NCBI GenBank assembly: GCA_965205535.1 | Contig: CBDBHH010000005.1 | Location: 3,534,001 to 3,598,000, forward strand | DNA: 64,000 nucleotides | Direction: 5' to 3' | From: UBA8079 sp965205535 | Lineage (GTDB): Bacteria > Pseudomonadota > Alphaproteobacteria > UBA6615 | In this document: positions 8,340-16,730 of the stretch, piece by piece | How the letters are laid out: each line of letters starts with the position of its first letter | Numbering within the stretch: position 1 is the first letter of the stretch | Program-made: the position numbers and the translations under genes | Notes under the pieces: model-generated | What the model saw: only the letters and a program-made list of their open reading frames with translations | Databases searched by the model: none | Told to the model about the DNA's origin: nothing

Positions 8340-10169
8340 ATGGCCGCCGACCCTCCTGTCCTCACCCTGAAGAATGCCGCCGTCGGCTTCGGCGGCACGC
8401 CCTTGTTCACCGGCGCGGAACTGTCGGTCACGCCGGGGATGCGTGCCTGCCTCGTCGGGCGCAACGGCACCGGCAAATCGACAATCCTGAAACTCCTCGC
8501 CGGGCTCCTCGAACCCGATGACGGCGACCTCTATGTCCAGCCCGGCTTGACCGTCGGCTATCTGCCCCAGGACATCCCCCTGCCCGACGACATGCTGATC
8601 GCTGACTTCGTCGCCCGGATGGGTGCCGAACTGGGCATGCGCCCGGACACCGCGCCACGCCACGCCGTCGACGCCGCGCTCTCGCGGGTCGACATCGACG
8701 GCACGCGCAACGTCGACAGCCTGTCGGGCGGCGAGTCACGCCGCGTGGCCATCGCCGGCGCGCTCCTGGGGGACCCGGACGTGTTGCTGCTGGACGAGCC
8801 GACCAACCATCTCGACCTGCCCACCATCGAATGGCTGGAGCGCGAGCTGGTCGACCGCCGCAAGACGCTGATCACGATCAGCCATGACCGGGCGTTCCTC
8901 GAAACCATCACGACCGACACCTTCTGGCTGCACCGGGGTTCCCTGCGGCACAACGGCGAGGGGTACGGCAAGTTCGAAGCCTGGACCGAACAGATCGCCG
9001 ACGCCGAGGTGCGCGCGGCGCAGAAGCTCGACCAGAAGCTCAAGGCCGAGGCGCGATGGCTCGAGCGCGGCGTGACCGCCAGACGGCGGCGCAACCAGGG
9101 TCGGCTCACCCGGCTCCACGAAATGCGTGCCCAGCGCAAGGCACTTCTCACCGGCCAGGACCCTGTCCAGCTCGAGGCCGACGCGGGCCCGATCAGCAGC
9201 CGCCTGGTCGTCGAGTGTGAAAATCTCTGCAAGTCCTTCGGCGATCACGTCATCATCGACAAATTCTCGACCCGCATCCTGCGTGGCGACCGGGTCGGGC
9301 TGGTCGGCCCCAATGGTGCGGGCAAGACCACGCTGCTGAAGCTTCTCATCGGCGAACTAGAGAAAGATTCCGGTCGCCTGCGCCGCGCCAAGAACACGGC
9401 ACTCGCCTTCTTCGACCAGACCCGCGAACAGCTCGATCCCAACGACACGCTCTGGCAGACGCTTGCGCCCCAGGGCGGAGATTCGATCAACGTCCGCGGC
9501 AGCCAGCGCCACGTAGTGGCCTATCTGCGCGACTTCCTGTTCGACGAGAAGCAGGCCCGTGCGCCCGTCGCCACTCTGTCGGGCGGTGAGCGCAACCGTC
9601 TGTTGCTCGCCAAGATCCTCGCCCAGACCTCCAACCTGCTCGTGCTCGACGAACCGACCAACGATCTCGATGCGGATACGCTGGATGTGTTGCTCGACAT
9701 GCTCGACAGCTATGAGGGGACGGTTCTTCTCGTCAGCCATGACCGGGACTTCCTCGACCGGGTGGTCAACTCGACCATCGCCGTCGAGGGCGGCGGCCGG
9801 GTGATGGAGTATCCGGGCGGCTATTCGGACTATCTGCGCCAGCGCAAGAAAGTCGCCAAGCCGTCTTCCAAGACAGAAAAAAAGCCGGCCGCCGGCAAAC
9901 CCGCACGCAAGACATCGAATACGCCCAAGAAGATGACGTTCAAGGAAGAGCATGAACTCGGCGTGCTGCCGGACCGGATCAAGGCGCTGGAGAACGCCAA
10001 GGTCGAACTCGAGAAGGCGCTCTCCGACCCGGACCTGTTTACACGCGACGCGGCGACCTATGAAACGACGGCGCAGAAACTGGCCGAAGTGGAAGCGGCC
10101 ATCGCGTCGGCCGAGGATCGCTGGCTCGATCTCGAGGCGCGACGTGAGAGCCTGGAGGCCGCGCGATGA
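8340..10169 (+). CDS. uup: ABC-F ATPase, Uup type
   Basis: This 609-residue cytosolic protein has two ABC ATPase domains and no membrane part. Walker A motifs are GRNGTGKST (residues 40-48) and GPNGAGKTT (323-331). Each domain has an LSGGE signature and a Walker B followed by EPTNHLD or EPTNDLD. A linker lies between the domains, and a charged coiled-coil C-terminal domain (about residues 530-609) follows a Lys/Pro/Ala-rich stretch. That C-terminal domain is the mark of Uup, an ABC-F protein that acts on ribosomes or branched DNA intermediates. The gene lies 15 bp after the J-domain gene, and its TGA overlaps the next ATG as ATGA, so it is probably cotranscribed. Other ABC-F subfamilies are less likely because of the coiled-coil tail. 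Confidence 0.85.
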   Translation: MAADPPVLTLKNAAVGFGGTPLFTGAELSVTPGMRACLVGRNGTGKSTILKLLAGLLEPDDGDLYVQPGLTVGYLPQDIPLPDDMLIADFVARMGAELGMRPDTAPRHAVDAALSRVDIDGTRNVDSLSGGESRRVAIAGALLGDPDVLLLDEPTNHLDLPTIEWLERELVDRRKTLITISHDRAFLETITTDTFWLHRGSLRHNGEGYGKFEAWTEQIADAEVRAAQKLDQKLKAEARWLERGVTARRRRNQGRLTRLHEMRAQRKALLTGQDPVQLEADAGPISSRLVVECENLCKSFGDHVIIDKFSTRILRGDRVGLVGPNGAGKTTLLKLLIGELEKDSGRLRRAKNTALAFFDQTREQLDPNDTLWQTLAPQGGDSINVRGSQRHVVAYLRDFLFDEKQARAPVATLSGGERNRLLLAKILAQTSNLLVLDEPTNDLDADTLDVLLDMLDSYEGTVLLVSHDRDFLDRVVNSTIAVEGGGRVMEYPGGYSDYLRQRKKVAKPSSKTEKKPAAGKPARKTSNTPKKMTFKEEHELGVLPDRIKALENAKVELEKALSDPDLFTRDAATYETTAQKLAEVEAAIASAEDRWLDLEARRESLEAAR

Positions 10170-10885
10170 TCACCGAGTTCAAATCGCCCAACTGCGGTGC
10201 ACGCAAGCCCGAACAGGGCCACGCGCCGGAAATCGACACGCTGGTCATTCACTACACCGGCATGATGCCCACCGAACGCGCGCGCGACTGGCTGTGCGAT
10301 CCGGCATCACAAGTAAGCGCGCATTACCTGCTCGATGAAGACGGAACGAGCTGGCGCCTTGTCGACGAAGACAACCGCGCCTGGCACGCCGGGATCGGCT
10401 GCTGGCGTGGCTGGCACGACATCAACTCCCGCTCCATCGGCATCGAGCTGTCGAACCCCGGCCATGACTATGGCTACCGGGACTTCCCCGACGCGCAGGT
10501 CGCGGCGCTGATCGCATTGTCCCGGGACATTCTCGCCCGGCATCCGATCCCGGCTCACAATGTGGTCGCGCACTCCGATATCGCGCCCGACCGCAAAATC
10601 GATCCCGGCGAACGCTTTCCCTGGGCGCAGCTCGCCGCGGCAGGTATCGGTCTCTGGCCCGATGCGGACGCCCCGATTGATACCCCGGCCCCGATGCGCG
10701 ACGCGCCGATCATCATGTTGTCGGAAATCGGCTACGACACCGAAAACTATGCCGAGGAGACGATTATCTCGGCGTTCCAGCGGCGGTTTCGCCCGTCTGT
10801 TTTCGATGGCGTGCTCGATGACGAGACCAAACAGAGGATCGGCCAGGTACACAGTCTGGTTGCAGCCTCGTCCGGTTCGGCCTAA
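10166..10885 (+). CDS. AmpD/AmiD-type N-acetylmuramoyl-L-alanine amidase
   Basis: The 239-residue protein is an Amidase_2 zinc hydrolase that cuts between N-acetylmuramic acid and L-alanine. Probable zinc ligands are H29 (VIHYTG), H136 and D146, with K144 two residues before the Asp. The 10-residue spacing H136-D146 matches AmpD. After about residue 185 a peptidoglycan-binding helical domain follows (AFQRRFRP...DGVLDDET). No signal peptide is visible, so it may act in the cytosol in muropeptide recycling, although the extra wall-binding domain is more AmiD-like and leaves location open. It overlaps the ABC-F gene by ATGA and ends 11 bp before rnpB. Confidence 0.85.
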   Translation: MITEFKSPNCGARKPEQGHAPEIDTLVIHYTGMMPTERARDWLCDPASQVSAHYLLDEDGTSWRLVDEDNRAWHAGIGCWRGWHDINSRSIGIELSNPGHDYGYRDFPDAQVAALIALSRDILARHPIPAHNVVAHSDIAPDRKIDPGERFPWAQLAAAGIGLWPDADAPIDTPAPMRDAPIIMLSEIGYDTENYAEETIISAFQRRFRPSVFDGVLDDETKQRIGQVHSLVAASSGSA

Positions 10886-10896
10886 GGAAAGCCCTC

Positions 10897-11266
<370 letters not shown>

Positions 11267-11433
11267 GATTATTTCCCCAAGAAAAGAACATTCCGAGAAC
11301 AAAGTTCTGCCGCTTTATGCGTCGATCCTTCTTTTGTGGGTTCGCGAATGTCCTCTGATGTCCAAACGGCGATTACTTGGACGTGCAAATCGGCAGCATC
11401 CAGCACTCTGATTTTTCGTCATTTTTACTGGTT

Positions 11434-11480
11434 TTGACGTTGACGACCCAATTTATCCCATGATATCCCAAACAATCCCA
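11434..11480. promoter_or_regulatory. dcw cluster promoter with four MraZ boxes
   Basis: Four CCCA-containing boxes recur at an exact 10-nt period: ACCCA at 11446-11450, then TCCCA at 11456-11460, 11466-11470 and 11476-11480. Read on the other strand they are TGGG(A/T)-N5-TGGGA-N5-TGGGA-N5-TGGGA, which is the tandem box layout bound by the MraZ repressor upstream of its own operon. Possible -35 elements TTGACG occur twice in tandem at 11434-11439 and 11440-11445; the second is 15-16 bp from a TGATAT/GATATC -10 at about 11461-11467. The boxes cover the probable -10 and transcription start, as expected for autorepression. The exact promoter is inferred. Confidence 0.8.
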
Positions 11481-11518
11481 TTTTGGCGCATGTGCCAGGG
11501 CAACGGGGAGACGAGGAG

Positions 11519-11539
11519 CTGCCGAAGTTTTTTCGGCAG
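11519..11539 (+). promoter_or_regulatory. Leader hairpin before mraZ
   Basis: A perfect 8-bp stem (CTGCCGAA at 11519-11526 with TTCGGCAG at 11532-11539) closes a 5-nt loop, GTTTT. It ends only 12 nt before the mraZ ATG at 11552 and directly before the ribosome-binding GGGCGGA. It lies downstream of the MraZ boxes, so it should be part of the transcript leader. A role in mRNA stability or translation is possible but unproven. Confidence 0.55.
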
Positions 11540-11551
11540 TGGGCGGAATCG

Positions 11552-12034
11552 ATGGCGATGTTTTTGTCGACCACTACCAACAAGGTCGACCGCAAGGGAC
11601 GGGTGTCCGTTCCTGCGGCGTTTCGTGCTGTCCTGTCGGCGCAGACGTTCCACGGCATAGTTGCGTTCCCGTCCTTTAAACATCCCGCCGTCCAGTGCGG
11701 CGGCATGGACTGGATGGAAAAGCTCGGCGCCGGCGTCGACGCCTACGACATGTTCTCCGACGAACACGACACGCTGACGGCCGCACTGTTTGCCAATGCG
11801 CAGCAATTGGCCTTCGACGGCGAAGGGCGGGTCATGTTGCCCGAAGCCCTGATCGCCCATGCCGGCCTTTCCGAACAGGCGGCCTTCGTCGGCCGCGGTC
11901 CGTTGTTTGAGATCTGGAATCCGGATTCCTTCGCCACCTATCAGACCGACGCTGTCCGTCAGGCCGCCGAAAAGGGTCTGACCCTGCGACCCGGCAGTCC
12001 ACCCGGATCCGGGTCCGACGGGGGCCAACCGTGA
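11552..12034 (+). CDS. mraZ: Division/cell-wall cluster transcriptional repressor MraZ
   Basis: The 160-residue protein has two AbrB-like repeats of the MraZ fold. The first carries the KVDRKGRVSVP DNA-contact motif at about residues 9-19, and the second carries the matching FDGEGRVMLP. MraZ forms a ring and represses its own dcw operon. The start at 11552 is preferred because GGGCGGA lies 4 nt upstream and the protein then begins MAMFLSTTTNKVDRKG as in other MraZ; an earlier ATG at 11483 would add 23 non-conserved residues across the leader hairpin. Four target boxes lie 70-105 bp upstream. Its stop overlaps the GTG start of rsmH. Confidence 0.95.
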   Translation: MAMFLSTTTNKVDRKGRVSVPAAFRAVLSAQTFHGIVAFPSFKHPAVQCGGMDWMEKLGAGVDAYDMFSDEHDTLTAALFANAQQLAFDGEGRVMLPEALIAHAGLSEQAAFVGRGPLFEIWNPDSFATYQTDAVRQAAEKGLTLRPGSPPGSGSDGGQP

Positions 12035-13056
12035 CGGCGGCGCGCACATCGCGTCACATCAACACATCCGGAGTCTCCGTGACTCCCGGGCACAGCCCCG
12101 TACTCCTTGAAGAAGTCCTGACCGCGCTCGAGCCGCGTGACGGTGGCATCTATGTCGACGGCACCCTGGGTGGCGGCGGCTATACACGCAGAATCCTGGA
12201 GGCCGCGGATTGCACGGTCTGGGGGATTGATCGCGACCCCGACGCAATCGCGCGTAACGCCGATCTCGCCGCACAGTTCTCCGGGCGGTTGCATCTTCTA
12301 TCCGGGCGGTTCGGCGACATGGATTCGCTGCTCCGCGACAATGGCGTCGACGCGGTGGACGGGGTCGCGCTCGATCTCGGGGTTTCATCCCCTCAGATCG
12401 ACACCCCCGAACGCGGCTTCTCTTTCGCCAGCGACGGGCCGCTCGACATGCGGATGGAGCGCGCGGGCGAATCCGCTGCCGATGTCATCAACACCGCTGA
12501 CGAGGCCGACCTTGCGCATATCGTACGCAAGTTGGGCGAGGAGCGTCATGCACGACGCGTCGCACGCGCCATCGTCAACGCACGCGAGCAGGCCTCCATC
12601 GAAACAACAGCCCGGCTCGCAGATATCGTCCGTTCGGTAATTCCGAAATCGCGCACATCCCACATCGATCCGGCGACGCGCACGTTCCAGGCGCTCCGCA
12701 TACACGTAAACGACGAACTGGGTGAGCTCAACCGCGGTCTGACCGCCGCAGAGCGCATCCTGCGCCCCGGTGGCCGGCTGGCGGTCGTCTCTTTCCATTC
12801 TCTCGAAGACCGTCCGGTAAAAGCGTTCCTGCGTGCGCGCAGCGGCAGCGAAGGTCGCGGATCACGCCATCTGCCCGACCAGCCCGACCGTCGGGCACCT
12901 GCCTGGCGACTTGTATCGCGCCGCGCCATTCGCCCTGGCGACGCGGAAACCGCCATCAATCCCCGCGCTCGCTCGGCGGGCATGCGGGTCGCAGAGCGCA
13001 CCGCCGAGCCCTCCTGGGGTACGGCGGAAACGGTCTCGAAAGGGGTCGCCGGATGA
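12031..13056 (+). CDS. rsmH: 16S rRNA (cytosine-1402-N4)-methyltransferase
   Basis: RsmH (MraW, 341 residues) methylates N4 of C1402 in 16S rRNA near the P site, using SAM. The SAM-binding loop DGTLGGGGYT follows a HSPVLLEEV start region, and the conserved RTFQALRIHVNDEL and SFHSLEDRPVK motifs are present. The start is GTG at 12031, overlapping the mraZ TGA as GTGA. The first 20 or so residues before the conserved HSPVL are unusually long and Thr/Ser-rich. An internal start is possible, but the overlap favours the GTG. It overlaps ftsL by ATGA. Confidence 0.96.
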   Translation: MTAARTSRHINTSGVSVTPGHSPVLLEEVLTALEPRDGGIYVDGTLGGGGYTRRILEAADCTVWGIDRDPDAIARNADLAAQFSGRLHLLSGRFGDMDSLLRDNGVDAVDGVALDLGVSSPQIDTPERGFSFASDGPLDMRMERAGESAADVINTADEADLAHIVRKLGEERHARRVARAIVNAREQASIETTARLADIVRSVIPKSRTSHIDPATRTFQALRIHVNDELGELNRGLTAAERILRPGGRLAVVSFHSLEDRPVKAFLRARSGSEGRGSRHLPDQPDRRAPAWRLVSRRAIRPGDAETAINPRARSAGMRVAERTAEPSWGTAETVSKGVAG

Positions 13057-13553
13057 TCCGCCCGACCTCCCTCATATTAATGGTGCTCGCCGCTGCGGCC
13101 GGCGGTGCATTGTTCCAGGTCGCCTTCGAGGTGTCCGAGCTGGACGACGAACTCGCACAGTTGAACCGGGACATACGCACCGATCGCGACGCCATCCACG
13201 TGCTGCGGGCCGAATGGAGCTTCCTCAACCAGCCCGAACGGCTCGAAGAGCTGACCCGCCGACATCTCGACCTGCTGCCGGTCACAGGCGCACAGATCGC
13301 GGGCACGGGTGCGATGCCCGTGCTGCCGCAAGACGAACTCCCGACGAGCGGCTCGAACATCGCAGGCGTCGTGACACCGGCGGCAATCCCGGCCGCTGCC
13401 CCCCGCGCCAAACCGGCCGCGCCCACCCCGCGCGCGCCGGCGACCGCATCGACAGACAAGGTCAATCGGGCAGATTTGGTTCGTTCCCTCGACGATGTTT
13501 TGCGTGAGGTGATGACAACACCGGCCTCTGCATCCGGAGGTGTTCAGCGATGA
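13053..13553 (+). CDS. ftsL: Cell division protein FtsL
   Basis: This 166-residue bitopic protein has a short N-terminus, one membrane helix (about residues 5-24), then a coiled coil (SELDDELAQLNRDI to LRAEWSFLNQPERLEEL), which is the FtsL pattern. A long Ala/Pro-rich tail follows. It is longer than E. coli FtsL (121 residues), mainly because of the tail. FtsL joins FtsB and FtsQ and helps activate FtsWI. It sits in the invariant place between rsmH and ftsI with ATGA overlaps on both sides. Sequence conservation is low, so identification rests on position and topology as much as on motifs. Confidence 0.88.
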   Translation: MIRPTSLILMVLAAAAGGALFQVAFEVSELDDELAQLNRDIRTDRDAIHVLRAEWSFLNQPERLEELTRRHLDLLPVTGAQIAGTGAMPVLPQDELPTSGSNIAGVVTPAAIPAAAPRAKPAAPTPRAPATASTDKVNRADLVRSLDDVLREVMTTPASASGGVQR

Positions 13554-15244
13554 ACGACCGGATCGCGTTCGAGAGCACCAAGAAACAGGCGATCGAGACC
13601 GCCCGGACGCGTCTTCTGGTGGGCGGCTCGTTGATGGCGGCGGCCTTCTTCGTGGTTGGCGTCCGCATGTTCGATCTCGCGGTATTCAACGAAACCGAAG
13701 ATTTGCGCCGTGCCGCGTCGCGCGAAATTGTACGGCCCGCCACAATGGCCCGCGCCGACATCGTGGACCGCAATGGTGTCCTGCTGGCCACAAGCCTGAA
13801 GACCGCATCACTCTTCGCCGACCCGCGCAAGATTTCGGACCCGGCCGGCGCCGCACACCGGCTGGTCGAGATTCTGCCCGATTTGAGCGAGGAAGTAGTC
13901 GCGGCCCGGCTCGGTTCGGGCAAAAGCTTTGTCTGGTTGCGGCGCAACCTCACGCCGCGCCAGCAGTTCGAGGTCAACCGGCTCGGCATTCCCGGGCTGG
14001 ATTTCGAGAAGGAAGAACGCCGGGTCTATCCCCATGGACGTCTCGCCGGGCACATCGTCGGCTTCACCAACGTCGACAATGTGGGGCTCTCGGGCATCGA
14101 GAAAAGCATGGATGCCGCCATCGCCGGCGACAATCCGCCACTGCGTCTGTCCATTGATATTCGTGTTCAGCAAATCCTCCGCCAGGAGCTGGCCGGCCAG
14201 ATCGAGAAGTTCAAGGCCATCGGCGGCGGCGGCATCGTCCTCGACGTGGACAGCGGCGAGGTTGTGGCCATGGTTTCCCTGCCTGACTTCGACCCCAACG
14301 CCGCTGGCCAGGCCGCGGATGACACCCGTTTCAACCGTATGACACTTGGTGTCTACGAGCTCGGCTCCGTGTTCAAGATCTTCAACCATGCGATCGCCAT
14401 GGAAACGGGCGTCGCGTCCTTTGCCAGCAGCTACGACGCAACGAAGCCGATCCGGGTTTCCCGTTTCACGATCTCCGACTTCCACCCCGAAAAGCGCTGG
14501 TTGACGGTGCCGGAGATTTTCCAGCACTCGTCAAACATCGGCTCCGCCAAAATCGCACTGGATATAGGCTCCGAGGATCAGCGCAAGTATCTCGGCCATC
14601 TCGGCCTGTTGCGCCGCACCAGCATCGAGCTGCCGGAGCAGGCAACCCCGATGTATCCGTCGCGGTGGCGCGAAATCAACACGATGACGATCTCATTCGG
14701 TCACGGGATCGCGGTCAGCCCGTTGCATCTGGCGAGTGCGGTTGCGGCGACCGTAAATGGCGGAATTCTGCGGCCTGCGACGCTTGTCAGTCACGACGCG
14801 AAGTCGACGGATGGTGTTCAGGTCTTCTCCGCCAAGACGTCCGATCGGATGCGCCGCCTGCTCCGTCTCGTCGTCGAAACCGGCACCGGTCGCAACGCCG
14901 ACGCCAAGGGTTACCTGGTCGGCGGCAAAACAGGCACCGCCGAGAAACAGGTCAACGGCAGCTACAAGCGCAACGCGCTGATTTCATCCTTCGTCGGCGT
15001 CTATCCGGTAACCGCTCCGCGGTTCGTCGTCTTCGCCATGCTGGATGAGCCGAAGGGCATCAAGGAAAGTTATGGCTACGCCACCGGCGGCTGGACGGCC
15101 GCACCGGTCGTGAAGGGCGTTGTCGCCCGCATGGCGCCGTTGTTCGGTATTGCCCCCCTCGACGAAAGTGCGCCGGACATCCGGCACGCCATCAACATCA
15201 ACGCACAGCCGGCAATCGGGAATCGTTCCGATGCGGTTAATTGA
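13550..15244 (+). CDS. ftsI: Septal peptidoglycan transpeptidase FtsI (PBP3)
   Basis: The 564-residue class B penicillin-binding protein has an N-terminal membrane anchor (about residues 22-44), a dimerisation/pedestal domain starting with the RADIVDRNG motif, and a transpeptidase domain. The catalytic motifs are complete: nucleophile S273 in SVFK, S327-S328-N329, and K460 in KTGT. It crosslinks septal peptidoglycan with FtsW. Length and the absence of PASTA domains fit gram-negative FtsI. Its 3' end overlaps murE by 14 bp. Confidence 0.96.
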   Translation: MNDRIAFESTKKQAIETARTRLLVGGSLMAAAFFVVGVRMFDLAVFNETEDLRRAASREIVRPATMARADIVDRNGVLLATSLKTASLFADPRKISDPAGAAHRLVEILPDLSEEVVAARLGSGKSFVWLRRNLTPRQQFEVNRLGIPGLDFEKEERRVYPHGRLAGHIVGFTNVDNVGLSGIEKSMDAAIAGDNPPLRLSIDIRVQQILRQELAGQIEKFKAIGGGGIVLDVDSGEVVAMVSLPDFDPNAAGQAADDTRFNRMTLGVYELGSVFKIFNHAIAMETGVASFASSYDATKPIRVSRFTISDFHPEKRWLTVPEIFQHSSNIGSAKIALDIGSEDQRKYLGHLGLLRRTSIELPEQATPMYPSRWREINTMTISFGHGIAVSPLHLASAVAATVNGGILRPATLVSHDAKSTDGVQVFSAKTSDRMRRLLRLVVETGTGRNADAKGYLVGGKTGTAEKQVNGSYKRNALISSFVGVYPVTAPRFVVFAMLDEPKGIKESYGYATGGWTAAPVVKGVVARMAPLFGIAPLDESAPDIRHAININAQPAIGNRSDAVN

Positions 15245-16730
15245 GCTGGCGGTCGATATGGTGATGGTTGATCCGCGGATGCACGATACCGAGATTTCGG
15301 GGCTCACGGCGGACAGCCGCGAAGTGCAACCGGGTTACCTTTTCGCAGCATTGCCCAGCGCGTCGGTCAATTCCGGCACCGACGGGCGAGACTTCATCGA
15401 AGATGCGGTCGCACGTGGCGCAATCGCGATCCTCGCGCCCGACGGCACGCAGCTCGACGGTCCGCGCGCCGACACACCCGACGACACGCCGTATCTGATT
15501 ACCGACGAAAACCCCCGCTGGCGACTGGCCCAGTTCGCCGCGCGATTCCATGAGCATCAGCCACGTCACATCGTCGGCGTCACCGGCACCAACGGCAAAT
15601 CCTCCGTCGCCGGTTTCACACGGCAGATTTGGACCCTCCTTGGCCATCGATCGGGCGCCATCGGCACCTTGGGCGTCGATGCGGACGGGTTCGATACGGG
15701 ACCGAGCCTCACCACGCCCGACCCGGTGAACCTGCACGCCACACTCGCCAAAATGGCGCTGTCGGGAATCGATCATCTGGCGCTGGAAGCCTCCTCACAC
15801 GGGCTGGATCAGTTTCGTCTGGACGGGGTTCAGTTCGCCGCCGCTGCCTTTACCAATCTCAGCCGCGATCATCTGGACTATCACGACACCGAAGAGGCGT
15901 ATCTGAATGCGAAAATGCGCCTGTTCCGGCATCTGCTGCCGGCGGACGGCGCGGCGGTGCTGAATGCGGACTCGCACCATTTCGACACGGTTGCTGAGAT
16001 TTGCCGGGCGACCGGGCACCGGGTGCGCAGCTATGGCGTCCAGACCAGTGACATTCATATCGCTGATGTCTCGGCCCTGCCCGACGGAATGCGAATTTGC
16101 GTGACCGTGAAGGATCAAAGCCTGGAGACCCGCCTAAATCTGATCGGCGGGTTCCAGGCCTATAACGTCCTCGCCGCGCTCGGCCTCGTCGCCGAGACGG
16201 GCGGCGACCTGACGGAGGCATTTTCCACCCTCGCCCACCTCACGGGTGTGCGCGGCCGCATGCAGCGGATCGGCGCGCTCGAGAACGGCGCCCAGGTCTA
16301 TGTTGACTACGCCCATACCCCCGACGCGCTGCAAACCGCACTCGACGCAATCCGGCCCCATGTCAGTGGTCAGCTGCATGTGATTTTCGGCGCCGGCGGC
16401 GACCGCGACCCGGGCAAACGACCGATGATGGGCGAAATCGCCACCCGGCATGCCGACCACGCGATCGTGACGGACGACAATCCGCGCCGCGAAGACGCTG
16501 AGACCATCCGCCGGCAGATCCTGACGGGCTGCACCGGTGCTGCCGAAATCGGCGACCGGGCGGCAGCGATCAAGGTCGGTATTGGCAACCTGCAGGACGG
16601 CGACATTCTTGTGATCGCCGGCAAGGGCCATGAACAGGGCCAGATTATCGGCACGGAGACCCTGCCGTTCGACGATGCCAGCATCGCGGCCGACGTCCTG
16701 ACCGAAATGGGCGGGGAGGTCGTCACATGA
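15231..16730 (+). CDS. murE: UDP-MurNAc-tripeptide synthetase MurE (meso-DAP type)
   Basis: MurE (499 residues) adds the third amino acid to UDP-MurNAc-L-Ala-D-Glu. The ATP loop is GVTGTNGKSS. The DNPR motif in TDDNPRRED marks specificity for meso-diaminopimelate rather than lysine, as expected for a gram-negative. An ELTADSRE-type uridine-binding motif appears as GLTADSREV near the start. The ATG at 15231 overlaps the ftsI end by 14 bp; an open frame extending further upstream is ftsI read out of phase. It overlaps murF by ATGA. Confidence 0.96.
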   Translation: MRLIELAVDMVMVDPRMHDTEISGLTADSREVQPGYLFAALPSASVNSGTDGRDFIEDAVARGAIAILAPDGTQLDGPRADTPDDTPYLITDENPRWRLAQFAARFHEHQPRHIVGVTGTNGKSSVAGFTRQIWTLLGHRSGAIGTLGVDADGFDTGPSLTTPDPVNLHATLAKMALSGIDHLALEASSHGLDQFRLDGVQFAAAAFTNLSRDHLDYHDTEEAYLNAKMRLFRHLLPADGAAVLNADSHHFDTVAEICRATGHRVRSYGVQTSDIHIADVSALPDGMRICVTVKDQSLETRLNLIGGFQAYNVLAALGLVAETGGDLTEAFSTLAHLTGVRGRMQRIGALENGAQVYVDYAHTPDALQTALDAIRPHVSGQLHVIFGAGGDRDPGKRPMMGEIATRHADHAIVTDDNPRREDAETIRRQILTGCTGAAEIGDRAAAIKVGIGNLQDGDILVIAGKGHEQGQIIGTETLPFDDASIAADVLTEMGGEVVT

